Of a DNA stretch of 64,000 bases, positions 35,273 to 45,147 are shown piece after piece. This DNA is from Asaia bogorensis_B (lineage in GTDB: Bacteria > Pseudomonadota > Alphaproteobacteria > Acetobacterales > Acetobacteraceae): the NCBI RefSeq assembly GCF_900465315.1, contig NZ_UBIX01000015.1; one strand, written 5' to 3'. The notes below the pieces were generated by a model. That model worked only from the letters and a program-made list of their open reading frames with translations. It did no database searches and was not told the DNA's origin. A program made the translations under genes and the position numbers. The first letter of the stretch is position 1. The number at the start of each line of letters is the position of its first letter.

Positions 35273-37024
35273 ATGGCCATAACAAACATATCACCGGTTG
35301 CCAGCTACCTTTCAGCCCTCAAGGACGAGGACCTGGCCGCATCGAATTACGCCAAGAGCGATATTGCAACGAAGCAGGCAGTCGCTGCCTTTGAAAAAAA
35401 AGCGCCTGCGATAACCTCTGCTGATGCCCTCCTGAAAGATTATTCCTCTCTTCAGGTCGTACTCGGGGCGTTTGGGATGGGGAGCTACGCCAATGCGACA
35501 GCACTCATCAAGGACCTGCTGACCCAGGACCCCAGCTCCAGTAAATCTCTCGCCAAGACGTCTCAAAACGCAACATGGCTTGCCTTCGCCGACGCGTTCA
35601 AGGTCTGGGGGCAGAACAAGGGTAGCTCTAGCGACACAGCGTTCATCGCTGGTAGCGGTTCAACGGCGCTCAGCACAACCTATACGCCGACCAGTTCTGT
35701 AACGATGAGCGCAACCCTCCCCTCTGCAGGGGCCTCTGGCCAGACATATGTTTCGCCCGCCGTCGACGCGTATGACGATGTTTCCGGGGCTCACAAGATC
35801 GCGCTTCAGTGGACACAAAGCAAGACGAACCCTTTGAGCTGGAGTGTCTCTGCCTTTGATGCCGAGGGCAATGCATCGGTCGCGAGCAATGCGTTTCAGG
35901 TGACATTTAACAGCGATGGTACGCTTGCTTCCGCGACCAATACGACTACCGGAGCGACTATTGCCTCGGGTGCAGCCGGACAGGCGGTCGAGCTGCCCAT
36001 CACGCTTAACGACGCGAATGAAAAGGGTCAGGCAATATCAATCTCGCTGGGCACGCTCGGGGGCAGTTCAGGCGTGATCATGGCTGGCAACAGCTACCAG
36101 GCTACCAGCCCAACCCAGTCGGTGCTGTTGCAGAACGTCGACTCTTCCAGCACCTCGCTCTCAATGCCCTCCGCGACAATCGGATCGCTTTCCGGCACCG
36201 GACAGACCTATATCACGGCCCCTTTCAATCCGAACCAGGCGTCTGACGATACGAACAATGTCACGCTCGGTCGGACGTATCTGTCGGTCAAATGGGCGCA
36301 AAGCAGCAGCGATCCGAGCACCTGGAGTGCCTACGTCGTCGATCCTTATGGTTCTACCGTCAATAGCACCGTGGTGTCAGTGGGCTTCGATGGCTCCGGC
36401 AACGTGCTTCAGGTCAATGGGCAGTACACCCATGACATCCCCTCGCTGCAGGCAACGGTCAACGGAGTGCAGTATAGCGTCGCTCTCCAACCACCCAATC
36501 TGTCACAGAGTTCCGAGGCCAGCCAATTGGTGCTCAAGAGCGACAGTAAGGTCTCCAGTACGGTTGACGGTGTGTCGATCGATCAGATCGTTTCGAACTA
36601 TCAGAAACAGCAATATGAGTCGAACGACGCCAACACGGATAACGGCGTAGGCAACGCTCTGTATTTTACGCGCAAGATGGCCAGCGTCACCTCGCTCAGC
36701 CAGATCATGTCCGATACCAAGTTGCTTCAGGTGGTCGAGACCGTATCAGGCTACGATCCCTCGACGTTTGGTGCGCTGAGCTACGATCAACAAGTGCGCA
36801 TGCTTACGAAAAAGGTAGACTTCTCGAAACTCAAGACTCCTGATCAGATTCAGAAATACGCTGAACAATATCTGACCCTTCTCCAGATCACTCCGCAGCC
36901 AGCGGACAAGCCTGCGGACATGCTCGATCTGTTTGGTGGTGACGACTCAAAATCAGGCATACTCGCCTTGTTCGGCGATGATGACAGTTCTTCTTCATCC
37001 AGCATTTATTCTGGTCTGTTTTGA
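35273..37024 (+). CDS. DUF1217 flagellar protein with two inserted FlgE D2-like domains
   Basis: A 583-residue chimera. Residues 30-118 (LLKDYSSLQVVLGAFGMGSY, WLAFADAFKVWG) and 433-540 (IDQIVSNYQKQQYES, LYFTRKMASVTS, LLQVVETVSGYD) are the two parts of a DUF1217 domain, a family found in flagellar clusters with unknown role. Between them, at about 140-430, are two beta-rich modules that match the tandem D2 modules of FlgE in this window: ALQWTQSKTNPLSW against ALNWSQSTTNPLVW, and VKWAQSSSDPSTW against LRWAQTSASPPTW. The tail is acidic and Ser-rich. A good GGGAG precedes the ATG and the stop overlaps fliI, so it is translated with fliI and fliJ and is probably an exported axial or hook-related protein. 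Confidence 0.85.
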   Translation: MAITNISPVASYLSALKDEDLAASNYAKSDIATKQAVAAFEKKAPAITSADALLKDYSSLQVVLGAFGMGSYANATALIKDLLTQDPSSSKSLAKTSQNATWLAFADAFKVWGQNKGSSSDTAFIAGSGSTALSTTYTPTSSVTMSATLPSAGASGQTYVSPAVDAYDDVSGAHKIALQWTQSKTNPLSWSVSAFDAEGNASVASNAFQVTFNSDGTLASATNTTTGATIASGAAGQAVELPITLNDANEKGQAISISLGTLGGSSGVIMAGNSYQATSPTQSVLLQNVDSSSTSLSMPSATIGSLSGTGQTYITAPFNPNQASDDTNNVTLGRTYLSVKWAQSSSDPSTWSAYVVDPYGSTVNSTVVSVGFDGSGNVLQVNGQYTHDIPSLQATVNGVQYSVALQPPNLSQSSEASQLVLKSDSKVSSTVDGVSIDQIVSNYQKQQYESNDANTDNGVGNALYFTRKMASVTSLSQIMSDTKLLQVVETVSGYDPSTFGALSYDQQVRMLTKKVDFSKLKTPDQIQKYAEQYLTLLQITPQPADKPADMLDLFGGDDSKSGILALFGDDDSSSSSSIYSGLF

Positions 37025-37032
37025 CCGATCAG

Positions 37033-38457
37033 ATGCGCCTCGATGAAGACTTGACACTTTCCCGGCTCACACAAGAGCTTGGTGCCCTTGCACAGGCCGT
37101 CAGAACGCCTTTGCACGACCTTCCTGTTGCATGCCTGGAAGGAAAGGTCACTGCAGTTACGGGCCTTTCCGTCGCATTAACCGGTATGACGGGCTTTACT
37201 GGCGTAGGTGATCGGGTCACGCTCGCAGCCCTGGATGGACGTGAAATCGATGCCGAGATTGTCGGCTTTCGTGACGAGACGGCCATTGCGATGCCATTCG
37301 GTTCCCTTGATGGCATTGGGGCCGGTTGTCGCGCCCTTTTTCCGCTTCTGCCATCGGGTGAACGTCAGAAACGTTCCGGCGCAAATCTCGTGGTCAATGA
37401 TCATTTTGTTGGTCGCGTGATCGACCCCATGGGCAAGCCCATCGATGGGAAAGCGCCCCTTTCCCCAAGTGGCCTATCGTGCAACCTGCGGGCGTCGCCG
37501 CCAGATGCAGCATCTCGCGCACGCCTCGGCCCCCGGATGAGCCTGGGTGTTTCAGCATTGGACCTGTTTGCCACATGTCGCCAGGGACAGCGGCTCGGAC
37601 TTTTTGCGGGTTCCGGCGTAGGCAAGTCCACGCTTATGGGAATGCTCACGCGCAACAGCGCTTGCGATATCGCCGTAATCGCTCTCGTTGGGGAGCGAGG
37701 GCGTGAGGTAAGGGAATTCCTTGAGGATGATCTGGGCGAAGAAGGGTTGTCGAAGGCCGTAGTCGTCGTTGCAACGTCCGATTCGCCCCCATTAATGAGG
37801 CGGGAAGCCGCTTATACCGCCACGACGATTGCCGAGTATTTCCGCGATCAGGGAAAATCAGTGCTGCTCCTGATGGACAGCGTCACACGTTTTTGCCACG
37901 CCTTGCGGGAAATTGGCCTCTCTGGCGGTGAGCCCCCCGCAACACGAGGCTATCCTCCAAGCGTTTTCGCCGAATTGCCCAGACTCCTTGAGCGGGCAGG
38001 TCCGGGGCTTTCAACGCCAGACGGGCGTGCAGGACAAATAACCGCCATCTATTCGGTCCTTGTCGAAGGAGACGACCATAATGAGCCGGTTGCAGATGCG
38101 GTTCGCGGCATTCTGGACGGGCACGTGATAATGGATCGACGCATAGCGGAAGCCGGACGTTATCCGGCTATAAACGTGCTGCGCTCCCTTTCCCGCACGG
38201 CGTCAGGATGCAACACCCGTGAAGAGAATGCCCTGACGCGTGAGGCACGCGCGACACTGGCAGTGTGGGAGGATATCCGGGATATCGTTCAGCTTGGTGC
38301 CTATCGTGAGGGCAGTGATGCCAAGTCGGACCGGGCCATCAGGCTCGCACCGGAGATCGATTCTCTACTCCAGCAGGAACGCATGGAAGTCAGAGCCCTG
38401 TCCGACAGTTTTCTTGCCCTCAATAATCTGGTTGCTGCCTATGGCGGACCACAATGA
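37033..38457 (+). CDS. fliI: Flagellar export ATPase FliI
   Basis: FliI is the ATPase of the export apparatus. The 474-residue product has the Walker A loop GLFAGSGVGKST (about residues 189-200), Walker B region VLLLMDSVTRFCHALREIGL, and the catalytic ALVGERGREVREF motif. ATG at 37033 is chosen; a TTG at 37021 that overlaps the previous stop (TTTTGA) would add four residues. It overlaps fliJ by four bases (ATGA). Confidence 0.96.
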   Translation: MRLDEDLTLSRLTQELGALAQAVRTPLHDLPVACLEGKVTAVTGLSVALTGMTGFTGVGDRVTLAALDGREIDAEIVGFRDETAIAMPFGSLDGIGAGCRALFPLLPSGERQKRSGANLVVNDHFVGRVIDPMGKPIDGKAPLSPSGLSCNLRASPPDAASRARLGPRMSLGVSALDLFATCRQGQRLGLFAGSGVGKSTLMGMLTRNSACDIAVIALVGERGREVREFLEDDLGEEGLSKAVVVVATSDSPPLMRREAAYTATTIAEYFRDQGKSVLLLMDSVTRFCHALREIGLSGGEPPATRGYPPSVFAELPRLLERAGPGLSTPDGRAGQITAIYSVLVEGDDHNEPVADAVRGILDGHVIMDRRIAEAGRYPAINVLRSLSRTASGCNTREENALTREARATLAVWEDIRDIVQLGAYREGSDAKSDRAIRLAPEIDSLLQQERMEVRALSDSFLALNNLVAAYGGPQ

Positions 38458-38867
38458 CCCATCGCCTGCGCTGCCTCGCCACTTTGGCCAAAATACGGGA
38501 ACGCGAGAGACTTGATGCGCAAACGCAACTGATTGCTGCGCAGCAGCTGCAGGATGGCAAATCCGCAAGTCTGACTTATGCGACAGACGTGCTTGCCGAG
38601 GAACGTCGCATTGCAACGGCGGGAAACGTGACCATGGAGACGTTTCGCGTCTGGTTTCCGTCTGGCCTTGCAAAGGTCGCGTACGCCAGAGACGAATATC
38701 ATAACGCTTCTGCCGCGACAGACACTGCGCGACTTTTCGCTCTGGAGACGGCAGTCAGACATAAGGCTACAGAAACGGTCTTTCGGCGTCTGGAAAAAGA
38801 GCGTAATGATTCTCACACACGCCGTGAGCAAGCCGAACTCGACGAGTTATCGTTGCGTAAGCGCTAA
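38454..38867 (+). CDS. fliJ: FliJ-like flagellar export protein
   Basis: A 137-residue all-helical protein of the size and pattern of FliJ, the coiled-coil stalk that links FliI to FlhA. It shows RLRCLATLAKIRERERLDAQ at the N-terminus and a Lys/Arg/Glu-rich C-terminal helix. The ATG overlaps the fliI stop. FliJ sequences diverge widely, so position is important to this call. Confidence 0.8.
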   Translation: MTHRLRCLATLAKIRERERLDAQTQLIAAQQLQDGKSASLTYATDVLAEERRIATAGNVTMETFRVWFPSGLAKVAYARDEYHNASAATDTARLFALETAVRHKATETVFRRLEKERNDSHTRREQAELDELSLRKR

Positions 38868-38999
38868 TTCATAGGCGAATGTCTTTGATACGTCGCTTTG
38901 AACGCCCGGGAGTTTGCGTTTTTTACCATTCGCAAACCTCGTCATTTCACTCCGCCAGTCAGGTAGAGACCTCATATTCCAATAGCGATCAGGAATGTT

Positions 39000-39758
39000 A
39001 TGGAAGAGATACAGAACGCCAAGATATTCATTGCGACGCCCTGCTTTGGCGGGCTTGTCACGCAGGAATATATGGAATCGATTATCGCCTGCACAAGCAT
39101 CATTCGTATTCCCATGACCTTGTCCCTCCTGGGCGACGATGCCATGGTGAGCCGCGCGCGCAACACGCTCGTTCATCAGTTCTATACACGCTCGGATGCA
39201 ACGCATCTTCTTTTTGTAGATGCAGATATCGGGTTTCCCGCAGAGGCGCCCGCCCGACTGCTTGCAGCCGACAAGGATATCGTTGCCGGGATGTACCCTA
39301 TCAAGGAGCGCTTCTGGGACAAGGGAACCCAGGAAAATCTGAACCGCGGTGAAAAGCTTGAAACAGCCTCGCTACGCTACGTCGGTGAGACGGATGCGAT
39401 GCATTCCTCGTGGGACAAGGGGCCGTTATTCCGGACCCATTACGCGGGCACCGGATTCATGATGATCAGCCGCAAGGTGATTACAGCGATGATCAAACAC
39501 TATCCGGAGACCGCCTACCGGCGCATAGATGCGGCGGGTTCAGGAGACGGAAGCATGTGTCACGCCCTGTTCGATGGCAGCATCGATCAGGAGACCGGCA
39601 CCTATCTCAGCGAAGATTTCACATTCTGCAAGCGTTGGCGCGATCTGGGTGGCGAGGTCTGGCTGGATACGTCGATCGCTCTCAACCATGCTGGACGCGC
39701 CTCGTTTGAAGGTACACCCGCGTCCCGCCTGGGCATGTTACATCTGAAAGGACGATAA
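39000..39758 (+). CDS. Glycosyltransferase, GT-A fold (family 2-like)
   Basis: A 252-residue protein with GT-A features: an N-terminal strand (KIFIATPCFGGLV), SRARNTLVHQF, and the metal-binding DxD in LLFVDADIGFPAEAP (about residues 71-85), followed by DIVAGMYPIKERFW and the acceptor-side EDFTFCKRWRDLGGEVWLDT. It is soluble. It lies between fliJ and motB on the same strand, 132 bp after fliJ. With the two TPR glycosyltransferases it suggests that this locus builds or extends a glycan on flagellar proteins. Substrate unknown. Confidence 0.75.
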   Translation: MEEIQNAKIFIATPCFGGLVTQEYMESIIACTSIIRIPMTLSLLGDDAMVSRARNTLVHQFYTRSDATHLLFVDADIGFPAEAPARLLAADKDIVAGMYPIKERFWDKGTQENLNRGEKLETASLRYVGETDAMHSSWDKGPLFRTHYAGTGFMMISRKVITAMIKHYPETAYRRIDAAGSGDGSMCHALFDGSIDQETGTYLSEDFTFCKRWRDLGGEVWLDTSIALNHAGRASFEGTPASRLGMLHLKGR

Positions 39759-39776
39759 CGGGACCCCTGAGCGCAG

Positions 39777-40883
39777 ATGGCCAGAAAAAATCGCCCCTCC
39801 GTCATCATCCGTCGCCAAGATGAGGATGGACACGAGCCCCATCATGGTGGTGCATGGAAAATCGCCTACGCGGATTTCATGACGGCCATGATGGCGTTTT
39901 TTCTCGTCATGTGGCTCCTGAATGCAACGACTGACGAGCAGCGCCGGGGGATTGCCCAGTACTTCAACCCGCTGGCTGATGAAAAATCGGCAATTCCGCC
40001 AGAAAAAATCGTTGATACTCCCCCCGCTCCTATGATGGGCGGGAGCAGTTTTGATCGTCTCGAAGACAATGAGAATATGGATACGGCGGGGCCGGTGCCC
40101 GTTCCCTATGAAGGGCATGGCGCTTCGTCCCCTATCGAGGCAGTTCCGGCCTCCCATCATCAATCCGAGCATGAATCGCTGCCGGCCCAGGCGGCAATCG
40201 TCCCCATAGGGGGCCCGGAAGCAGGCTCGCGTCATGACAAACCGGGCCCTGTCGGGTCCGAGGCATCGAGAGCCGAGCAGGCCAACCTGCATGATATGAC
40301 ACGCAATCTGGAACAGGCGCTCAAAGCAGGCAAAGATACCAGCGATCATCTCGACAATGTGGCGATCTCATATGGTCGGGATGAAATCAGGATTGAGCTT
40401 CACGACACCGAAAATGTGCCAATGTTCGAGCTTGGAGCCTCTGCACCAAACAAAGCCGCACGCGCCATGCTGGGCGAGATAGCAAAATGGCTCGCGCCGA
40501 TGCCGGAGCGTATCTCAATCGTCGGGTATACGGATGCAGCCCCTTTCAAGGGCAAGGTTGCAGGAGGAATGTCCAACTGGACCTTGTCCGCCTTGAGAGC
40601 CGATCAGTCACGCGAAATTCTCGTCAAGTCGGGATATCCCGACCCCAAGATCCTGGACGTATCAGGTGGCGCAGATCGGGAACTTGCCGACTCGGCAGTA
40701 CCGTCAGCCGCAGCGAACCGCCGGGTCGTTATCATCATGCATCGCTTGCATCCCGATATGAACCAGGTGGAGGCCGGATCAGGCACTCTGACAGGCGAGC
40801 ACGAAAAACCCGTGGATAATAGTCCCGGTTCGCCTAAGATCATGCCACAGGCTGGGCACAGTGCCTCTTCTCCAAACCCTTAG
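39777..40883 (+). CDS. motB: Flagellar motor stator protein MotB
   Basis: MotB anchors the stator to peptidoglycan and carries the proton-binding aspartate. The 368-residue product has a membrane segment at 31-51 with Asp33 in AYADFMTAMMAFFLVMW, the plug region just after it, a Pro/Gly-rich linker (about 80-185) and a C-terminal OmpA-like domain with ISIVGYTDAAPFKG and ALRADQSREILVKSG. The linker is longer than in enteric MotB. It precedes motA, the reverse of the enteric order. Confidence 0.93.
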   Translation: MARKNRPSVIIRRQDEDGHEPHHGGAWKIAYADFMTAMMAFFLVMWLLNATTDEQRRGIAQYFNPLADEKSAIPPEKIVDTPPAPMMGGSSFDRLEDNENMDTAGPVPVPYEGHGASSPIEAVPASHHQSEHESLPAQAAIVPIGGPEAGSRHDKPGPVGSEASRAEQANLHDMTRNLEQALKAGKDTSDHLDNVAISYGRDEIRIELHDTENVPMFELGASAPNKAARAMLGEIAKWLAPMPERISIVGYTDAAPFKGKVAGGMSNWTLSALRADQSREILVKSGYPDPKILDVSGGADRELADSAVPSAAANRRVVIIMHRLHPDMNQVEAGSGTLTGEHEKPVDNSPGSPKIMPQAGHSASSPNP

Positions 40884-40948
40884 CATCCTCCGGCATCACA
40901 TCAGATACCTTTCAACATTCAGCCTCGAATAAGAAACGGAATTCAAAA

Positions 40949-41821
40949 ATGCTTTTTATCGGGGGGCTTGTCTTTTCCCTTCTGTGTGTTTTCGGCTCAT
41001 TCGCTGCATCAGGCGGTGTAATGGGGCCGCTGCTCGCATCCATGCCCTTTGAACTGATTACAATTCTTGGTTCGGCGCTTGGCATTTTTGTCATGTCGAA
41101 TTCCATAGGTGCCCTGAAAGAACTGCCGCACAACTTCAAGCTTGCGCTCAAAGGGCCGCAATATGACAAGGCCGCCTATGTGGATCTTCTCGTTGTTCTC
41201 TTTCGCCTGACCCGTCTCGCTCAAGCCAAAGGGGCAATGGCGCTCGAGGAACACGTAGAAAATCCGCAAGACAGTGGTATCTTCGCGCTCTCTCCAAAGG
41301 TCCGTGACGATACGGAAACCCGCGATCTTATTTGCGATTATCTGCGCCTGGTGAGCCTCAATCTCGAGGATGCCTACCAGCTTGACGACGTCATGGCCCG
41401 CGAGCTTCGCAAAAATCAGGCCGAGAAACTGCATATTTCAGAGTGTCTAACAAGTATTGCAGATGCCCTGCCTGCGCTGGGTATCGTCGCCGCTGTGCTT
41501 GGCGTGATTAAAACCATGGCCTCAATCAGCAAACCCCCTGCCATTCTGGGCGAGATGATTTCCGGGGCACTCGTCGGAACATTTCTGGGCGTTCTGCTGT
41601 CCTACGGGGTGGTGGCTCCCCTCGCCTCAAGAATCAAGGCGGTGATTGTGCAGGATGGCCGTTATCAAGGCATCATCAAGACGGTCCTGGTTGCCCATCT
41701 CCAAGGCAATCCCCCGCAGGTTAGCGCCGAAATCGGACGAAAAGAAATTCCACCGGCTGCCATGCCGAGCTTTTTCGAACTCGATGTCGCCCTGACAGAG
41801 TCTCAGGGAGTCGCTTCATGA
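40949..41821 (+). CDS. motA: Flagellar motor stator protein MotA
   Basis: MotA forms the pentameric part of the proton channel. The 290-residue product has four membrane segments (about 2-20, 35-52, 173-195, 202-225), a cytoplasmic loop of about 115 residues with charged residues that contact FliG, and the conserved proline region ADALPALGIVAAVLGVIKTM. It follows motB by 65 bp and precedes fliK. Confidence 0.95.
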   Translation: MLFIGGLVFSLLCVFGSFAASGGVMGPLLASMPFELITILGSALGIFVMSNSIGALKELPHNFKLALKGPQYDKAAYVDLLVVLFRLTRLAQAKGAMALEEHVENPQDSGIFALSPKVRDDTETRDLICDYLRLVSLNLEDAYQLDDVMARELRKNQAEKLHISECLTSIADALPALGIVAAVLGVIKTMASISKPPAILGEMISGALVGTFLGVLLSYGVVAPLASRIKAVIVQDGRYQGIIKTVLVAHLQGNPPQVSAEIGRKEIPPAAMPSFFELDVALTESQGVAS

Positions 41822-41855
41822 CACTCCTGACCTGCGAGATGACGGAGTGGTCAAT

Positions 41856-44237
41856 ATGAGAGTGAGAGAGAGACAGGGCCGACCTATGGCGAGTGATAAG
41901 GTATCGCGGTCAAACCTGCCCGGCAATGCCCCACAACTCACTTCGGGCGCCGCAGTGTCGGGTGCCCCCCTGCCGTCCCCCCAGTCATTTCGCAGTCAAC
42001 TTTCGTCGGCAACTCAACCACAGAAAGCTGTTTCGAGTGACCTGACGCCTCCAACTGACAAATGGTCAGATGTCGTCAGCGGTGCCTCACTGGCCGTGGA
42101 GGCAGGGTCGAGCGGTTCAACGTCTCTGGCCAATGCCCCACCCGACATACTCCCGACACTCTCGAGCAGAGGGCAACGCACCAGCTCCGGGAGAGAGGAT
42201 GAAGGCTCGATCAGCAACGACGCCGTGAGCAACCAATCATCGGTCGCAGTGATGCAAGGGGGCTATTTTTTAGCCTCAAGCCAGGTCCTCGCCCCCTCTG
42301 ATCTGGGTTCTGCATCAACGTCCGGGCAGAGCGGCATACGTACATTCGCCAACGGCTCGTCGTCGAATGGATTCGATATTCTCTCACACGCAGCGCCCTT
42401 CTCTTCGGTACAGGCACCAAGTGGGTCAGCAATCCTGCAAAATGCCGATATCTCCCTCCAGCGGCACAGCTCGGCGTTGTCGGGACAATCGGATACTGCC
42501 TCGGCCCTTGCTCAACCAGTCTCCGCCGGCGCGCCCCCGCTCCCAAACCCGTTCGTTGGCGAGGCAATACAGCTGCCGATAACGCCTGACACAACATTTG
42601 GCCGCAGCGCCTCAACTAGCCTGCAAGGATTATCAACTCCAGCGATTGGGGCCTATGTCGCGCCTGCCTCCTCGTCAGGCGCTTCTGTCAGCACCGGGCG
42701 GGACGACGAGAGATTGTCATTACAGCCAACCATCAACACGTCCGCCGTATTCAATCCGTCAGCAGTAATGACCCAGACAAGTGGGATCACGTCGGCGGCG
42801 ACCACACAGGGTTCAGCACCTCTCTTTGAGGCTGCCTGTGGCTTCGCTAGTCCAACCTCCATCACGAGCGATCAGACAACCCCTGGGCAGTTTCAGGCAC
42901 CCGGATTCCTTTCTCGTGGCGTAACAGCTGACGAGATCGTCTCCTTGCCCGGAACCAAAGCGAGCAGCCCGGTCAGGCGCGTCGAGACACTGTCCTATAA
43001 CGCCTCCGAAATGGCTCAGAGTGGCAAGCCAAGTCCAGGTAACCTGCCTGGACAAGCCAGTCTTGCGATCAGCAATGTGATATCAGGTACCTCTATGGGG
43101 GGTATGCAAACAGGGCAGATCACGTCAGGCGCAGGAATTGCCGCAGCTGAAGGCCACCTCGCAGAGGTGACCGTGACAACCTCGCCAGCGGGATCCGATA
43201 CGCCCCTGCCATCCTCCATAAATGTCCATACAGCGATACAGTCCGCTGCTGTTATCTCTGGTACTGGCGGAGGCTCGTCACATCTGACGGATGGTACCCT
43301 CGCTCAAGGCTGGGTAGTCACGACCTCGCCAGACAATAGCCAAAGCAACACGCCTACTTCTTCGATCATCAATCAAGCGACCATACAGCAAAGCGAAAGA
43401 CAGGCGCATTTCGGATCTCTTTCCGACAGCGCAGGCAAACCTGCCGCAAGCGTCACGCCCCCGCAATCTGGCGCAGCAGATGAACCGGACTATGAAAGTG
43501 ACTGGTCCGGCGTCGTAGCGTTAGGCGGTGCGACAGGCAGAACAGAAGGCGAAGGAGCATCGTCGAAAGGAGATAACCCGCCCGAGGATCACTCTGAGGC
43601 AAAGGCAGCGACGCCTTTGCTGGTCGCGCAACTTGCTGATGCCATCGGGGGCTTACACAACGATTTTGGATCGATGGTGCTCAACGGCCAAAGAGAGGAC
43701 GGGCAGCAAAAAACCTCAAGTCCTGTGGAAAGAGCGCCATGGGACACCACGACGAATCAAGGTGACCAGACACAGACTGCGTCCAGCTCGACGACGACAC
43801 TGACTATGACGTTGCAGACAACTGATACGAGTCCGATTCAACTAAGCCTCGAGGGGCAAAATGGGATAGCGACACGCATCATCCTTCAGAGCGATGATGA
43901 TTCCACTGCGGAAAGCCTGAGCAAAACCAGACACGATCTTATTGCCTCCCTGCATTCTGCTGGAATTGATACGACTTCGATCAGAATCGACATCGTCTCA
44001 TCCATGTCTGGCGGGTCCAATGCGCAGACCCACGACCATCATGCTCAGAATGGCATGAACCTGTTGATGCAAGGGCAAAACTTTGCTGGCGGTGGTCAGA
44101 ATTCCAACCCCGGATACAGACAGCAAGAGAGTAGACTCGGGACGTCCGAACCCGATAACATAGGGGATACTGGCGTTACATTGCGGGCTTCAGAATCCGC
44201 CCTGGCAACCAATGGCCGCGTCAACATCACGGCTTGA
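41856..44237 (+). CDS. fliK: Flagellar hook-length control protein FliK (putative)
   Basis: A 793-residue, Ser/Thr/Gly/Gln-rich protein of low complexity with a more ordered C-terminal region (about 645-730; PIQLSLEGQNGIATRIILQS and LIASLHSAGIDTTSIRIDIV). This is like the Flg_hook domain of FliK that switches export specificity. The long unstructured body is typical of FliK, which measures the hook. ATG at 41856 is preceded by GGAG at eight bases. It stands directly before flgD, as in many alphaproteobacteria, which strengthens the call. Confidence 0.82.
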   Translation: MRVRERQGRPMASDKVSRSNLPGNAPQLTSGAAVSGAPLPSPQSFRSQLSSATQPQKAVSSDLTPPTDKWSDVVSGASLAVEAGSSGSTSLANAPPDILPTLSSRGQRTSSGREDEGSISNDAVSNQSSVAVMQGGYFLASSQVLAPSDLGSASTSGQSGIRTFANGSSSNGFDILSHAAPFSSVQAPSGSAILQNADISLQRHSSALSGQSDTASALAQPVSAGAPPLPNPFVGEAIQLPITPDTTFGRSASTSLQGLSTPAIGAYVAPASSSGASVSTGRDDERLSLQPTINTSAVFNPSAVMTQTSGITSAATTQGSAPLFEAACGFASPTSITSDQTTPGQFQAPGFLSRGVTADEIVSLPGTKASSPVRRVETLSYNASEMAQSGKPSPGNLPGQASLAISNVISGTSMGGMQTGQITSGAGIAAAEGHLAEVTVTTSPAGSDTPLPSSINVHTAIQSAAVISGTGGGSSHLTDGTLAQGWVVTTSPDNSQSNTPTSSIINQATIQQSERQAHFGSLSDSAGKPAASVTPPQSGAADEPDYESDWSGVVALGGATGRTEGEGASSKGDNPPEDHSEAKAATPLLVAQLADAIGGLHNDFGSMVLNGQREDGQQKTSSPVERAPWDTTTNQGDQTQTASSSTTTLTMTLQTTDTSPIQLSLEGQNGIATRIILQSDDDSTAESLSKTRHDLIASLHSAGIDTTSIRIDIVSSMSGGSNAQTHDHHAQNGMNLLMQGQNFAGGGQNSNPGYRQQESRLGTSEPDNIGDTGVTLRASESALATNGRVNITA

Positions 44238-44282
44238 TGACAGACATTCAACGCTTCGACTTTTTTCACAAGGGCAACAACA

Positions 44283-45053
44283 TTGGCAACCTCGTCGATC
44301 AGCAACGAAAGTGCATTGCTTCAGGCCGCTGAGGCCACCGCAAAAGCTTCGGCCAACTCTTCGTCATCGAGCACCTCATCGAGTTCGAGCGCTGCCTTGG
44401 GTCTCTCGTCCCTTGCGAATAACTATACAACATTTCTGACGTTGCTAACGACCCAGTTGCAGCATCAGGATCCCAGCAGCCCCATGAGCTCTGACTCGTT
44501 CACCTCTGAACTCGTTCAGTTCGCCGGTGTGGAACAGCAGGTGCAAACCAACACCAATCTGTCATCCCTTATCTCGCTCAACGAGAGCAGCCAGCTCAGT
44601 TCGGGCAGCCAGTGGGTGGGACAGACAGCTACGGCGAAATCGACCACGTTGCCCCTTCAGAGCGGTGCAGCATCGCTCAGTTTCAGTGCAACTCAGGGCC
44701 AGAACGTGGCCATCGCCGTTAGCGATTCATCTGGAAAAATTGTCAAGACCGATACAGGGTCCGCTGTTTCGGGCACCAACAAATGGACATGGGATGGGAC
44801 TGACAATTCGGGTAACAAACTGGCGGACGGCGCTTACAGTGTCGCGGTAAAAACGATCGACTCTACCGGCACCACATCCGACGTGCCCTTTACCGTAACG
44901 GGTATTGTGACAGGTGTGACGAAAGGAAGCTCCGATCTTGAGATCCAGATGGGAGGTGCCACGATCCCATTGTCGAACATCACCAACTTCAGTGGCAAGA
45001 CAGCCTCGAGCACGACCCAGAGTTCTGACAGCTCAGATAACGTTGAGACCTAA
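44283..45053 (+). CDS. flgD: Flagellar hook capping protein FlgD
   Basis: FlgD caps the growing hook and is later discarded. The 256-residue product has a Ser-rich N-terminus, the conserved FLTLLTTQLQHQDPSSPMSS and LVQFAGVEQQVQTNTNLSSL (about residues 50-100), and a C-terminal Ig-like and Tudor-like part with WTWDGTDNSGNKLADGAYSV. No ATG exists before the conserved region; the TTG at 44283 with AAGGG eight bases upstream is the best start. It ends the long plus-strand run from flhA. Confidence 0.93.
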   Translation: MATSSISNESALLQAAEATAKASANSSSSSTSSSSSAALGLSSLANNYTTFLTLLTTQLQHQDPSSPMSSDSFTSELVQFAGVEQQVQTNTNLSSLISLNESSQLSSGSQWVGQTATAKSTTLPLQSGAASLSFSATQGQNVAIAVSDSSGKIVKTDTGSAVSGTNKWTWDGTDNSGNKLADGAYSVAVKTIDSTGTTSDVPFTVTGIVTGVTKGSSDLEIQMGGATIPLSNITNFSGKTASSTTQSSDSSDNVET

Positions 45054-45147
45054 ACAGGACCACGAGGCAGCGCGATACGCAATACCTCGCAGGCCACCCT
45101 CCCAAGGCATGACAAGTCAAGCAATGCCTTGGATACCCTGATTTGGC

